Of a stretch of 64,000 bases of DNA, positions 51,981-64,000 are shown piece after piece. The DNA is taken from the NCBI GenBank assembly GCA_036971475.1, contig JBAIZL010000005.1:166152886-166216885 (forward strand). Direction: 5' to 3'. Made by a program: the position numbers and the translations under genes. This stretch comes from Prosapia bicincta (Eukaryota; Arthropoda; Insecta; Hemiptera; Cercopidae). Positions within the stretch are counted from its first letter, which is position 1. Each line of letters opens with the position of its first letter. The notes under the pieces are model-generated. The model did not search any database and had not been told where the DNA came from. It saw only the letters and a list, made by a program, of their open reading frames with translations.

Positions 51981-52735
51981 CGATTTATTTTCTAAATACA
52001 TTAGAAAAAACTTAAACAACGTATTTAGTCATTCCGGGAGCTCGTAACTAAATACTTCGTTGGGGAGATGATCAATTATTAATTTCATTGAGATAAACCG
52101 GGGCTGATGAATAATTTAAAATAATAATCCAGTGTTATTTTCCCAGACAAACTTTGAAATAACAATCTTTTGAATTTTGCACAAGGCGTATATGGGCGTG
52201 GATATTTTATTATTTATAAACTGGCAAGTAAACTGTTCTCTGTTATGATTATTTCATTGTTATTCTACGTCTATTTACTTCCATCTTCAACTTGAATCAA
52301 TACTTTATACTTATACACTTAAGCATATATTAATATGTAAGCACTTACCTAAAGTTGCGCTTAGTTATGGTTTAAATGGTGACAACCATTTCGGTATATG
52401 TGTATCATTATCATTGAATTACGGTCCGAGTTGATAATGGGAAACATATCCTGAAGAGGTTTTCATCATTTAAACTAAAAGTAAATATCACTATAGGCAC
52501 GTTTTTACATAATAATGCATATTAAAGTGTATAAATGTCATAAATACCTGTTATTTTTCCACCAAATAAGAAGAATTTATTTGATATTTGGTCAATGTTA
52601 CATATTAGTTAAAGTGTATAAATGTCATAAATACGTTAACAATTTCTATCAAATAAGTTATTTGGTGAGTTTTGTGGTTCTAAAAGAACTGACTATGTAT
52701 TCCTGCTTTTTCCTTAAAGAGATACAAAGAACATA
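51981..52735. other. Intronic DNA; a 16-bp string occurs twice
   Basis: The string 'gtgtataaatgtcataaata' occurs close to 52528 (as 'agtgtataaatgtcataa') and again at 52613, giving a small direct repeat about 85 bp apart. Nothing else is recognised. Confidence 0.45.
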
Positions 52736-53370
52736 CTGTATACTCTCTATAATCCGGCCCTTCGCCTATCCGGGCCCTCTAGTAATCCGATGCTATCGTC
52801 AAAGACGAAAGATAAACATAAGTTATTTTTCACTTCATGTCGTGGTCAGTGACTGGGGGACCTCCACTTCGCTCGGTTCTAGTTGTGTACTCGTGATATA
52901 CATACGATTTTGAGCCGTGTGTTGTTGCAATAGCTATGTACTTTGACTGTTATTGAAATGCAAACTATGATTGTTATTGTAGTGTTAACGAAAACATTTT
53001 AAAAATATTGTTTTCACCCTAAAGGTAACATTTTTTGTAAAGTACTGACCAGAACATTTAATCTCGATTTATCATTTCAAGTATAGTACAGGACTAATTT
53101 CCTACTTGTTCTTTAATTTTGGGCAATACAAATAAAATTGTTTATTTTATTACAGTCTTTGTATGTTATCCCTCTGAGGATGGTTACATTGTAACTGAAA
53201 TGTACATTAGGGTAAATTAAAGAAAGTTTGTGGTTAAGAGGTTTTTGTGTATTTATTATTAAATTCAACCACAGTATATTCCTAATAAATAGTAAATAAA
53301 ATTGTGCAATGTGTATTGTGTTCTGGCAGTATCCCAGTCTCATATTTGCCGAATTAGTGAGAGGTTACTG
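52736..53370. mobile_element. Pogo/Tigger-like MITE candidate
   Basis: The left end (ctgtatactctctataatcc) and reversed right end (cagtaacctctcactaattc) are similar over about 22 bp, with C(T/A)GTA, CTCTC and AAT(C/T)CGGC in common. A TA lies outside each end (52734-52735 and 53371-53372). The length is 635 bp with no transposase. The terminal sequences differ from the element at 33002. Confidence 0.5.
53171..53207 (+). other. CTGAGGA-stem-GAAATG module
   Basis: CTGAGGA plus T is followed by GGTTAC, loop att, GTAACT and GAAATGTACATT. The stem has six pairs with one G-T. It lies inside the MITE candidate and shares its ending with the module at 9161. Confidence 0.45.
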
Positions 53371-53372
53371 TA

Positions 53373-53869
53373 TTTTAAGCTATAATTGTTCACAGCTATA
53401 AACAAAATAGTTATTCGTTTAATCACATAAATAAAAACAAGTCTTTCTTTGGTAGATGATACTTTTACACCATTCTTTACTATGGCTAAATAGCTATTGC
53501 TGAGCATGAATAAGACCTAGCCACATCATAAGAATATGAAAGTGTTTGGCTCAGGATAAATTTGTCAAAATACGACTATCTGAGAGTGTGAAATAAGTAA
53601 GTCAATTGCTAGAGATTTTAAACGTAAACAATAATAGAATTGGAAACGAACAGATGACTAGCGCTGTGTCCCAACAAAAACTGTAGCAACAAGAAGGAAA
53701 TTACAGGTAGAACCAATAAAAACAGGACAGTAATTAAAGCACAGAACTCGCCTAATCTGAGATAAAAGCATAAGAAAAATTAATGAGAAAGAAATATATA
53801 TATAATTACTCTTTAGTATCACTTATACTGATACGAGTCTTAGGATTTTACAAGAGTATCTCAAAGAAG
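53373..53869. other. Intronic DNA, nothing recognised
   Basis: No exon or repeat of note. Confidence 0.5.
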
Positions 53870-54200
53870 ACTCATTTCTACAAATTTAATATTCTTGAGG
53901 AGAATTGCGTCTGTCCAAAATTAAAAGAATTCGAAACGGAGTGATAAGACCTGAAATTATATGGAAAGACATATTCGAAGAGATTTAAAAGATACTTGAA
54001 TTTGGTTTGGCCATATGAAGAGCATGGTGACAAATAAATGGCCCGATAGAATCTGGAATGGATACTTGTAAAAAGACGGAAAAGAGAACAAATCAGCGAT
54101 ATTAAAAAAGGCATCATCCTGTTAAATAAACAGGTCGTAGACATGGATACAGCAGAGTGGAAGCTGGGAGGGAGAAAAGGCGACAGCTGTCAAAAAATCA
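53870..54200 (+). pseudogene. LINE polyprotein C-terminal relic
   Basis: Read in shifting plus-strand frames, the segment keeps the word order found at the C-terminal end of RTE-like or related LINE proteins. First comes FLRRIASVQN. Next come WFGHMKSM and NKWPDRIWNGYL, equivalent to the usual 'WFGHV-RM ... RWP-KI' run. A Lys/Arg-rich linker follows, and finally DMDTAEWKLGGRK, equivalent to 'W...RL-GRRR'. Stops and frame changes are frequent. The 5' part of the element is not present nearby, as in 5'-truncated copies. It is intronic and dead. Confidence 0.6.
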
Positions 54201-55788
54201 AAGTTAATAGAAATTTATTTTCCGTCGTAAATGTTTCTTACAACATTTCTAAGTAAAAGGTTGAAAAACGTCGTGCAGTTATGTTGGGAAAATGGTTACT
54301 TCCATTTTGTCTCCAGCATAGTTAAATGTGTGTTTGGATGTCAGATATACTTAAGTTGTCTATTTCAACCGGAATTTTGCTCCATTTGCCTGGTTTTCCA
54401 TGATTTGCTACAGTTTTAAATACTTGTTTTAGCATCAGATATCCATAGTTTTCAGCTTCACTACTTCCTGCATTAAAACAAAACTCAACGCAAAAATTTC
54501 TTAACTTTGCGACACAGTTGCAATGAACACCTGATCAAACCAGATAATGACTAAGTAAGTAATTCCCCCTGCGGGAGTAGGTATTTGGGGAGTTTTAGTA
54601 ACGCTGGGAAGGTTTTATGGGCATTATGGGGAGACATAAGCTAATTGATACTCCCAAAATAAATAATAATAAGCAAGAAAACGCTAAAAATTAGACAGAA
54701 TAAAACAAAATGAGCGAATTATATTTCTTTGGATTTTTCAGAGGACTGAAGAAAGAAAGAAAGGCCTTTATACAGATGGCATTGTTAACATTTCCTAAAT
54801 CTCAAAAGTTAGGGCTGTAGTTTTGTTTTTAATTGAAATTTACTTAAAAATCAAGTTGTTGACTTTCACGTTTTATGTTCTACAACCAGAATTCTAAAAC
54901 TGTATGAGAGCCTGTTTTTATAAACATTTGTGTACAGTAGAACAGGAAAATATACAATATACGCACTTGATGTAAAATTTTATCAATTGCCGTATAATCA
55001 GTTTGAAAATGACTACTGTCACATGGAAATATTTAACAGTTTGAAGCAGAATATGAAAGAAATTATTTGTGAATATCTAAAACCCGTATCTGAAAGAAGT
55101 ATGTAAATATAAAGCACAGTTATATATTTACCAAAAATTCATATACTTTCACTATTGCGGGGGTATATAGGCGTAACAGTCTCGTCTAATCGCGTAAAAG
55201 CGTCTAATATGAGCATTTATAATACCTAAAATTTAAAACTCAAAACTGAAAACATATAGGAGCCAGAACTTCTATATAAATTTTCTGAAAATCTCTTGAG
55301 AAAAGCCGAATATATATATTTTCTTTATATCATCTTTACATTTCCCACTCCGCGGTATAAAGCGCTCTTACCGCACCAGACGCCCTCTAGATAAAACGTA
55401 TTTCATCCCTTACGTTGAAACAGAGCTTGTTTCCCACTTACACTCCCTCTACCCTCATTCCCTCTCTACAATTCCGACCAAACTCTTACATTACTTATAA
55501 TTATAAGAACCTAATTTCATTATCTAAGATTGCGTTACTCTTTACAAGTTGTGCCGCCCTTAACTTTGTCACGAAACTGTGAGAAAGCACTACGGTGAAA
55601 GTAAAACTTCTATAAGGATGTATTAAGTACCCCGTACGTGATACTGGATTATTGGCTTAAATAAAGCTGATAAGGGATGTATAATAAAACACCCTAATTG
55701 GCAGTTCGATTATTAAAAATATCTATTTTGTTAATTCTTTATGAAATTATTCTGTTGTATCTAAATCTTTTTGACGAAGTTTACTGAA
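54201..55788. other. Intronic DNA, nothing recognised
   Basis: AT-rich with a slightly GC-richer patch at 55340-55480. No exon supported. Confidence 0.5.
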
Positions 55789-56163
<375 letters not shown>

Positions 56164-56368
56164 ATGTGTTTTGCCACGACTAAGCCTATACTAAAAGTAA
56201 TCGTATTTATGTCTATCCCGCCTTTGTTGGACAAGCTAATCGTGGCTACTGTAGGTCTGTAACGCGCCACTTCTCTGCTATTTAGACTGGAATTATTCCA
56301 GGAATTTACTATTTTTAAGTACTAATTATACAATAAAAAAAATTATATCTAAAAATAGCATTAGCATT

Positions 56369-59300
56369 TTCCTGTCATAATTCGTTTTTATGCGCTCTGG
56401 TTGGGAGATAAGGTAGGAATAAAATTGGTTCTATATATGAGTTAATGGATATTGATTTTTCTGTCATGTTTTTGCGCGCTCTGGTTGGGAGATAAGGTAG
56501 GAATAACGTTGGTTCTATATATGACTTAATGGATATTGATTTTTCTGTCATGTTTTTATGCGCTCTGGTTGGGAGATAAAGTAGGAATAACGTTGGTTCT
56601 ATATATGAGTTAATGGATATTGATTTTTCTGTCATGTTTTTATGCGCTCTGGTTGGGAGATAAGGTAGGAATAGCGTTGGTTCTATGTATGAGTTAACGG
56701 ATATTGATTTTTCTGTCATGTTTTTATGCGCTCTGGTTGGGAGATAAGGTAGGAATAACGTTGGTTCTATATATGGGCTAATGGATATTGATTTTTCTGT
56801 CATGTTTTTATGCGCTCTGGTTGGGAGTAAGGTAGGAATAACGTTGGTTCTATATTAGAGTTAACGGATATTGATTTTCTGTCATGTTTTTGCGCGCTCT
56901 GGTTGGGAGATAAGGTAGGAATAACGTTGGTTCTATGTATGAGTTAACGGATATTGATTTTTCTGTCTTGTTTTTACGCGCTCTGGTTGGGAGATAAGGT
57001 AGGAATAACGTTGGTTCTATATATGAGTTAAAGGATATTGATTTTTCTGTCATGTTTTTATGCGCTCTGGTTGGGAGATAAGGTAGGAATAACGTTGGTT
57101 CTATATATGAGTTAATGGATATTGATTTTTCTGTCATGTTTTTACGCGCTCTGGTTGGGAGATAAGGTAGGAATAACGTTGGTTCTATGTATGAGTTAAC
57201 GGATATTGATTTTTCTGTCATGTTTTTACGCGCTCTGGTTGGGAGATAAGGTAGGAATAACGTTGGTTCTATGTATGAGTTAATGGATATTGATTTTTCT
57301 GTCATGTTTTTACGCGCTCTGGTTGGGAGATAAGGTAGGAATAACGTTGGTTCTATGTATGAGTTAACGGATATTGATTTTTCTGTCATGTTTTTACGCG
57401 CTCTGGTTGGGAGATAAGGTAGGAATAACGTTGGTTCTATATATGAGTTAATGGATATTGATTTTTCTGTCATGTTTTGCGCGCTCTGGTTGGGAGATAA
57501 GGTAGGAATAACGTTGGTTCTATGTATGAGTTAATGGATATTGATTTTTCTGTCATGTTTTTGCGCGCTCTGGTTGGGAGATAAGGTAGGAATAACGTTG
57601 GTTCTATATATGAGTTAATGGATATTGATTTTTCTGTCATGTTTTTGCGCGCTCTGGTTGGGAGATAAGGTAGGAATAACGTTGGTTCTATGTATGAGTT
57701 AACGGATATTGATTTTTCTGTCTTGTTTTTACGCGCTCTGGTTGGGAGATAAGGTAGGAATAACGTTGGTTCTATATATGAGTTAAAGGATATTGATTTT
57801 TCTGTCATGTTTTTATGCGCTCTGGTTGGGAGATAAGGTAGGAATAACGTTGGTTCTATATATGAGTTAATGGATATTGATTTTTCTGTCATGTTTTTAC
57901 GCGCTCTGGTTGGGAGATAAGGTAGGAATAACGTTGGTTCTATGTATGAGTTAATGGATATTGATTTTTCTGTCATGTTTTTACGCGCTCTGGTTGGGAG
58001 ATAAGGTAGGAATAACGTTGGTTCTATGTATGAGTTAACGGATATTGATTTTTCTGTCATGTTTTTACGCGCTCTGGTTGGGAGATAAGGTAGGAATAAC
58101 GTTGGTTCTATATATGAGTTAATGGATATTGATTTTTCTGTCATGTTTTTATGCGCTCTGGTTGGGAGATAAGGTAGGAATAACGTTGGTTCTATGTATG
58201 AGTTAACGGATATTGATTTTTCTGTCATGTTTTTACGCGCTCTGGTTGGGAGATAAGGTAGGAATAACGTTGGTTCTATATATGAGTTAATGGATATTGA
58301 TTTTTCTGTCATGTTTTTATGCGCTCTGGTTGGGAGATAAGGTAGGAATAGCGTTGGTTCTATGTATGAGTTAACGGATATTGATTTTTCTGTCTTGTTT
58401 TTATGCGCTCTGGTTGGGAGATAAGGTAGGAATAACGTTGGTTCTATATATGAGTTAATGGATATTGATTTTTCTGTCATGTTTTTATGCGCTCTGGTTG
58501 GGAGATAAGGTAGGAATAACGTTGGTTCTATGTATGAGTTAACGGATATTGATTTTTCTGTCATGTTTTTACGCGCTCTGGTTGGGAGATAAGGTAGGAA
58601 TAACGTTGGTTCTATATATGAGTTAATGGATATTGATTTTTCTGTCATGTTTTTACGCGCTCTGGTTGGGAGATAAGGTAGGAATAACGTTGGTTCTATG
58701 TATGAGTTAACGGATATTGATTTTTCTGTCATGTTTTTACGCGCTCTGGTTTAGAGATAAGGTAGGAATAACGTTGGTTCTATGTATGAGTTAACGGATA
58801 TTGATTTTTCTGTCATGTTTTTACGCGCTCTGGTTGGGAGATAAGGTAGGAATAACGTTGGTTCTATGTATGAGTTAACGGATATTGATTTTTCTGTCAT
58901 GTTTTTACGCGCTCTGGTTGGGAGATAAGGTAGGAATAACGTTGGTTCTATATATGAGTTAATGGATATTGATTTTTCTGTCATGTTTTTATGCGCTCTG
59001 GTTGGGAGATAAGGTAGGAATAGCGTTGGTTCTATGTATGAGTTAACGGATATTGATTTTTCTGTCTTGTTTTTATGCGCTCTGGTTGGGAGATAAGGTA
59101 GGAATAACGTTGGTTCTATATATGGGTTAATGGATATTGATTTTTCTGTCATGTTTTTATGCGCTCTGGTTGGGAGTAAGGTAGGAATAACGTTGGTTCT
59201 ATATTAGAGTTAACGGATATTGATTTTCTGTCATGTTTTTGCGCGCTCTGGTTGGGAGATAAGGTAGGAATAACGTTGGTTCTATATATGAGTTAATGGA

Positions 59301-59564
59301 TATTGATTTTTCTGTCATGTTTTTGCGCGCTCTGGTTGGGAGATAAGGTAGGAATAACGTTGGTTCTATATATGAGTTAATGGATATTGATTTTTCTGTC
59401 ATGTTTTTGCGCGCTCTGGTTGGGAGATAAGGTAGGAATAACGTTGGTTCTATGTATGAGTTAACGGATATTGATTTTTCTGTCATGTTTTTACGCGCTC
59501 TGGTTGGGAGATAAGGTAGGAATAACGTTGGTTCTATATATGAGTTAATGGATATTGATTTTTT
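56369..59564. repeat. 84-bp minisatellite, about 38 copies, in beat intron
   Basis: The unit contains 'gatattgatttttctgtcat', gttttta/gcgcgctctgg, 'ttgggagataaggtagga' and ataacgttggttctatatatgagttaatg. The period of 84 bp holds with very few indels, for example the 1-bp loss at about 57474 and the changes at 56825 and 59175. Two main variants alternate (tatatatgagttaatgg and tatgtatgagttaacgg). Because 84 is a multiple of three, the minus strand stays open for long runs as a 28-residue repeat. This most likely reflects the unit length and not a gene. The last copy merges with the 3' splice site of the exon at 59568. Confidence 0.97.
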
Positions 59565-59567
59565 CAG

Positions 59568-59706
59568 GAATCGCACAGCAACGAAAACCAAGTGCTTCTC
59601 ACCAACATGAACTTCGACGCTTCTGGCACTTACACTTGCGAGGTGTCCACGGAAAAGCCCATGATCTACACAAAATCCTCTGAGGAGCAAGACATCATAG
59701 TGATGC
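59568..59706 (+). CDS. beat: Beaten-path family, first Ig domain, 3' exon
   Basis: Exon of 139 nt from ttttttcag to gtaagt. It begins in phase 0, matching the end of the exon at 50372, and ends after 46 codons plus one base (phase 1). It holds the second half of the Ig domain: the E-strand phrase NENQVLLTNMNF, then DASGTYTCEVS with the Asp-x-Gly-x-Tyr-x-Cys motif, where Cys24 of this exon pairs with the Cys of the upstream exon. The two Cys are 67 residues apart, usual for a V-type Ig fold. The closing strand ends near QDIIVM. In the beat family a second Ig-like part follows in later exons, which are not seen before 64000. The acceptor's pyrimidine tract is shared with the minisatellite unit. 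Confidence 0.85.
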
Positions 59707-62700
59707 GTAAGTATGGTATAATTCTGACGTACTTTCATGTCAAGGCTAACTTAATATATTAGACTACATCAATTTTGGAATTATTTTGTCTACAGTCGTA
59801 AATGTTTATTTTATTATAAAACTGATGTATACCACAAAATCAGCTTGTAAGCAAATCACAGTTAATAATAACTAACAACAAGACACATTGAATAATTTAT
59901 TTTCACATTAGCGTTCTAATGGCAAAGCTATCGATATAAGTGATTACAGATACACAAAATCAGTTTTAGTTTGAAATCTGTGTATCTAAACGAATCATGA
60001 TAAATTTGTTTTAAAACGCGCATGTAAAATTGGTTGTGAATTGGTGTCCTTTATTTAATTAAAACTTAGTAGCTTTTCTGATTTTACTATTTCATAATTT
60101 CGAATAGTGCCACTATTAATTAAGTTATTTTAGTGTCCATCTCTGAATAACACGGCTTTACCATTTAATTAGTAAGTTACTAGGAGAACAAAAGACGATA
60201 TTGACACACAGGTTGGACAACTGAAGTGAAAACTTACAAAACATATAAATGTTCCTGTCTAGTGGGATTGTATTTTTTTTCGATTGAACAACGAAATTGA
60301 ACGTAAAGACGTAAGTTTTAAACAATTTCAAAATTTCCAGTACTACTACATTTCACTACTATTTTAACTCTTTCATTCATAGTTCAAAATCAAGCTTTTG
60401 CGATCTTGTGTATTTATTATTTTAAAATCTTTGTTTTAACAGTTAAATACATAACTGGTTTAAAAACTCTACACTGAAATTTAATTATATAATCATTTTC
60501 AATTGTTTTTTCTGTTCAACCCTAGCCCAATATCGTAAAAAATATAAAGTCAATGTCCTTAGACATAAAGTCAATACTTGAAGTTAACCTATTCTTACGT
60601 TTTAAAATAATTACTTTTCTCTTACAAACATAACAAAAAAGGTTTTTACAAACAATTATAGCTTGTATTTCATAATATAAATAAAATAATATTATAACAA
60701 AACTATTTTTGGCTCGTCATGTTGAAAGTTATTGCTTTAAGATTTCATGAAGTTAAAAAACTGTACTGGAAATCAAAATGTTCGGAAATATCTTTTTTTC
60801 GAATTTTGAATATTTAATAAATTATCTTATTCTTTATCTTTCATTTAGTTTTATATAGTTGATGTAACGTTATGTCATTTTTTATAGATTAAATTTATAA
60901 CGACTTTAGTAATTATTAATTTATTCACAAATTTTATTATAATTTTTTTTATTTAGTTACATTTTTTATTTTCGAGTTGTGTTAGTGGTGTTGAAGTAGT
61001 ATGTGGTGTTGAATTAGTTTTTAGTTGAAACAGAAATCTATTAATTTAAAACAATGTTATTATTTGTTTAAAACTTCTGAATTCTGAGTTGCCTTTATCC
61101 AGTCGAGGCCATCCGCATTTTGGTTGCTTGCACCACCCTGGATGTTTCCCTGGTCTGCTATGGTAAGCTTGTTATTTCTTCCATCGGCACTGGATCTTCG
61201 TTCTTCAAAAAGAGTTAACACGTTTCAACATATCGTATTATCAGTTTACACTTTTATTGTGCTCATATATTTGTATTTAAAATTATGAGTAATTCCGACA
61301 GAGGTTTCGTTTACCGGAGATTTTACCGGGAGCGTCATCTATAGCGCGTGACAGGGCTAAAAACCCAATTTGGCAACATCTTTATACTTTTTCTTCATGG
61401 CCTATTCCACGAATATCGGTTCGCAATTTCCAATAGAACGTAGTCTACTTCGACCCCTGCTCCCTTTTGTAATATCACCTTGCCCTCCGTCGTCTCTTCC
61501 AACTCATCTTGAACTAATCTACTTAACTTTTACCGAAAGAAGGTCGAAAATCATTTTTATCAATTTTTTATTGTTTTTACTATTTTATTCGAATTTCGCC
61601 TATTTTATTTCGTTCTTCCGTTTATACAATTAAAAACATAATTTTATTCGTTCTTAAGCGACGACTCTTACTCTTTTTGTGGATTTTAATCCTTCATTTA
61701 CTGCTTTGTATGTGCTGCACACTTTGAACGCCTCTCAAAATAATTTACCATGCACTGTTTATTTGGTTTCCATGCTTTAGATTAAATTTTCGTGCTTTTT
61801 GTTCTTAATCTTTCAATCGTACATTGAATATGCGAAAACCAGATACTTTATTTATATTTGTTCCACTCTTTGTATATCCAATACATACACAGTTTTTATT
61901 TATTTTAATTTTTATAACTTACAAATCATGTATAAACTAAATAATACATAGGCCTTACTGAAGTTCTACATTGAAAGTTAGCCATCACTTTGACTCTCTT
62001 CAACCTTAAACGGATGCCTTTTCGTTTGAACATACCTAAAGTAATCTAAAAATATGTTTTAGATTGTCTAGAGTATCCAAGATTACAAACTAAACTGAAA
62101 TTTATTTGATATTAATTGTTTAGGCCTAAATTCAAAGACTTCCTTCACATGCGTTTTTTTTTTTAATTTCACGTTATTTTCATAATTTCACATTTATAAC
62201 ATTAGCCTTGGTGTTAAATCCCGTTTGAATCTGGATAACCAATAACTTTCATATTTATGAAATAAATTAGTAAGTCATATTCAGAGACAGAAAGAGCGAA
62301 AGTCGGGCAGACCGACCGAAATTGACCGAGAAGGTAGAGAGGAAGAGATTAATTCAAACGAATATTTTGACTGTTTTATCATAATATTCAAATACTTTTA
62401 TGAATATGTCTTTCTATGAAGCAAAGTGTAATTTATAAAAGTTTTTATGGAACCGGATATAGTTAATTTAAATTTAATTTTGCTTTTATTAATCACAGTA
62501 AAATTAGTTTTGTTTTAAATTTTACATTAACATATTGGTTTCTATTCAAACGTAATACAAAAAGTTGGTATTACAATAACATTCGAAAATCCTGATATTT
62601 TCGAAGTTTTAAAATCACACAGAAAACGTTGACTTCTGTTTCGCTACGAACTGCCGCGGGTAACGGGTTTTACTTTGATGTACACTGACGTCTCCCCTCT

Positions 62701-63216
62701 TCAATTTGCCAACCTTAAATCGTAAATATTTTGTACGCGAGCTGCTTTATATGAAGCAATCCCTCTTCCCCATCGCATATCCCAGTCTAACTTTTATATT
62801 TCACATTTGTCTACCAAAATTAAACATTCACATTAATGTAACCGAAGGAAATTGGAAAAACTATCAGAATTCGTACAAAGATAAAATTTATCCAGATTTA
62901 AGTTGGAACTGATAACGGTTTAAGGAAGCAGAAAACTTTAAAGGCCAAAGAAGTTTAGAAGTGGTGACGACGACATTTTCAGCCAACTTGACTGTCACTT
63001 TGTCATCCCTTCAAAGTAACAGCACCCTAGGGAGGGTTTGTTACCATTACCGACTTTGTCAAGTCAAACGAAACGGGAATTACTTTTGTGCAGAAAGAAA
63101 ATGTAGAAAACATTGGAACAGCTCTTCTACATTATGCTATTGTAAGGTGTAAGAAACAAATGGCGAAATACTACATAAAACTGATCACTTGGTAGAATAT
63201 CTTTAACAATACTGTT
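59707..63216 (+). other. Downstream intron, no exon recognised
   Basis: Starts gtaagtatgg. A splice-flanked stretch at about 61103-61161 lacks beat-family similarity and was not accepted. Frames at 61370, 62706 and 62961 show no domain. Confidence 0.5.
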
Positions 63217-64000
63217 TGTACTTAGTTATACTTGACAGACTCTAGCTTAGTTGTACTTGACAGACTCTAGCTTAGTTATACTTGACAGACTCTAGCTTGT
63301 TGTACTTGACAGACTCTAGCTTAGTTATACTTGACAGACTCTAGCTTAGTTGTACTTGACAGACTCTAGCTTAGTTGTACTTGACAGACTCTAGCTTAGT
63401 TGTACTTGACAGACTCTAGCTTAGTTGTGCTTGACAGACTCTAGCTTAGTTGTACTTGACAGACTCTATCTTAGTTGTACTTGACAGACTCTAGCTTAGT
63501 TATACTTGACAGACTCTAGCTTAGCTATACTTGACAGACTCTAGCTTAATTGTACTTGACAGACTCTAGCTTAGTTGTACTTGACAGACTCTAGCTTAGT
63601 TGTACTTGACAGACTCTAGCTTAGTTGTACTTGACAGACTCTAGCTTAGTTGTACTTGACAGACTCTAGCTTAGTTATACTTGACAGACTCTAGCTTACT
63701 TGTACTTGACAGACTCTAGCTTAGTTGTACATGACAGACTCTAGCTTAGTTGTACTTGACAGACTCTAGCTTAGTTGTACATGACAGACTCTAGCTTAGT
63801 TGTACTTGACAGACTCTAGCTTAGTTATACTTGACATTCTCTAGCTTAGTTATACTTGACAGACTCTAGCTTAGTTGTACTTGACAGACTCTAACTTAGT
63901 TGTACTTGACAGACTCTAGCTTAGTTGTACTTGACAGACTCTAGCTTAGTTGTACTTGACAGACTCTAGCTTAGTTGTACATGACAGACTCTAGCTTAGT
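63217..64000. repeat. 25-bp minisatellite, about 31 copies, open at window end
   Basis: The unit 'gacagactctagcttagttg' plus tactt is highly regular. Rare variants include ttatactt, tacatgac, a 2-bp shorter copy near 63291 and a tgacattctc copy near 63833. It continues beyond 64000. Confidence 0.97.

Noticed and set aside
56369..59564. CRISPR-like array
   Set aside because: Eukaryotic context, and units are contiguous without unique spacers. It is a minisatellite.
61103..61161. Possible 59-nt exon with ccag before and gtaagc after
   Set aside because: The translation in the required phase shows no similarity to the second part of beat-family proteins, and the splice signals alone are not enough.

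Overview
This is a repeat-rich, AT-rich nuclear segment of a eukaryote. Introns are long, splice sites are canonical GT-AG, and dinucleotide microsatellites, minisatellites and transposable elements (TEs) are abundant. The only host gene I can support is split over two exons (50170-50372 and 59568-59706). Together they encode the first immunoglobulin domain of a beaten-path (beat)-family protein. That family belongs to arthropods, so the source is most likely an insect or another pancrustacean with a large genome. The species cannot be told from the sequence.

Layout. 1-33000: no gene recognised. It holds microsatellites, several tandem repeats (23-bp at 4287, 19-bp at 11099, about 30-bp at 20386, a 151-bp higher-order satellite at 21260, about 125-bp units at 25630), foldback structures (2032-2117, 16855-17222, 32140-32980) and short hairpin-plus-GAAA modules typical of decayed retroelements. 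33002-35272: a complete but inactive Tigger/pogo-type DNA transposon with TA target duplications. 36162-45318: a young Ty3/Gypsy-like LTR retrotransposon on the minus strand, with about 2.03-kb LTRs. It encodes gag and protease joined by a textbook -1 frameshift heptamer and lacks reverse transcriptase, RNase H and integrase. It sits inside a (GT)n microsatellite. 45319-50169: the long (GT)n tract, then unremarkable DNA with one promoter-bearing repeat fragment.

50170-59706: the beat-family exons and the 9.2-kb intron between them. The intron carries a tRNA-Arg-derived SINE, a pogo-like MITE, a dead LINE 3' end, a compound microsatellite, and about 38 copies of an 84-bp minisatellite that runs directly into the 3' splice site of the second exon. 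59707-63216 is the following intron, with nothing recognised. A 25-bp minisatellite fills 63217-64000 and continues past the window.

The genes do not form a pathway. One neuronal cell-surface gene lies in a landscape of mobile elements and tandem repeats. The most unusual items are the minisatellite fused to the splice acceptor, the gag-protease-only LTR element, and the recurring CTGANGA-stem-GAAA modules. All coordinates and repeat counts were read by eye and may be off by a few bases.
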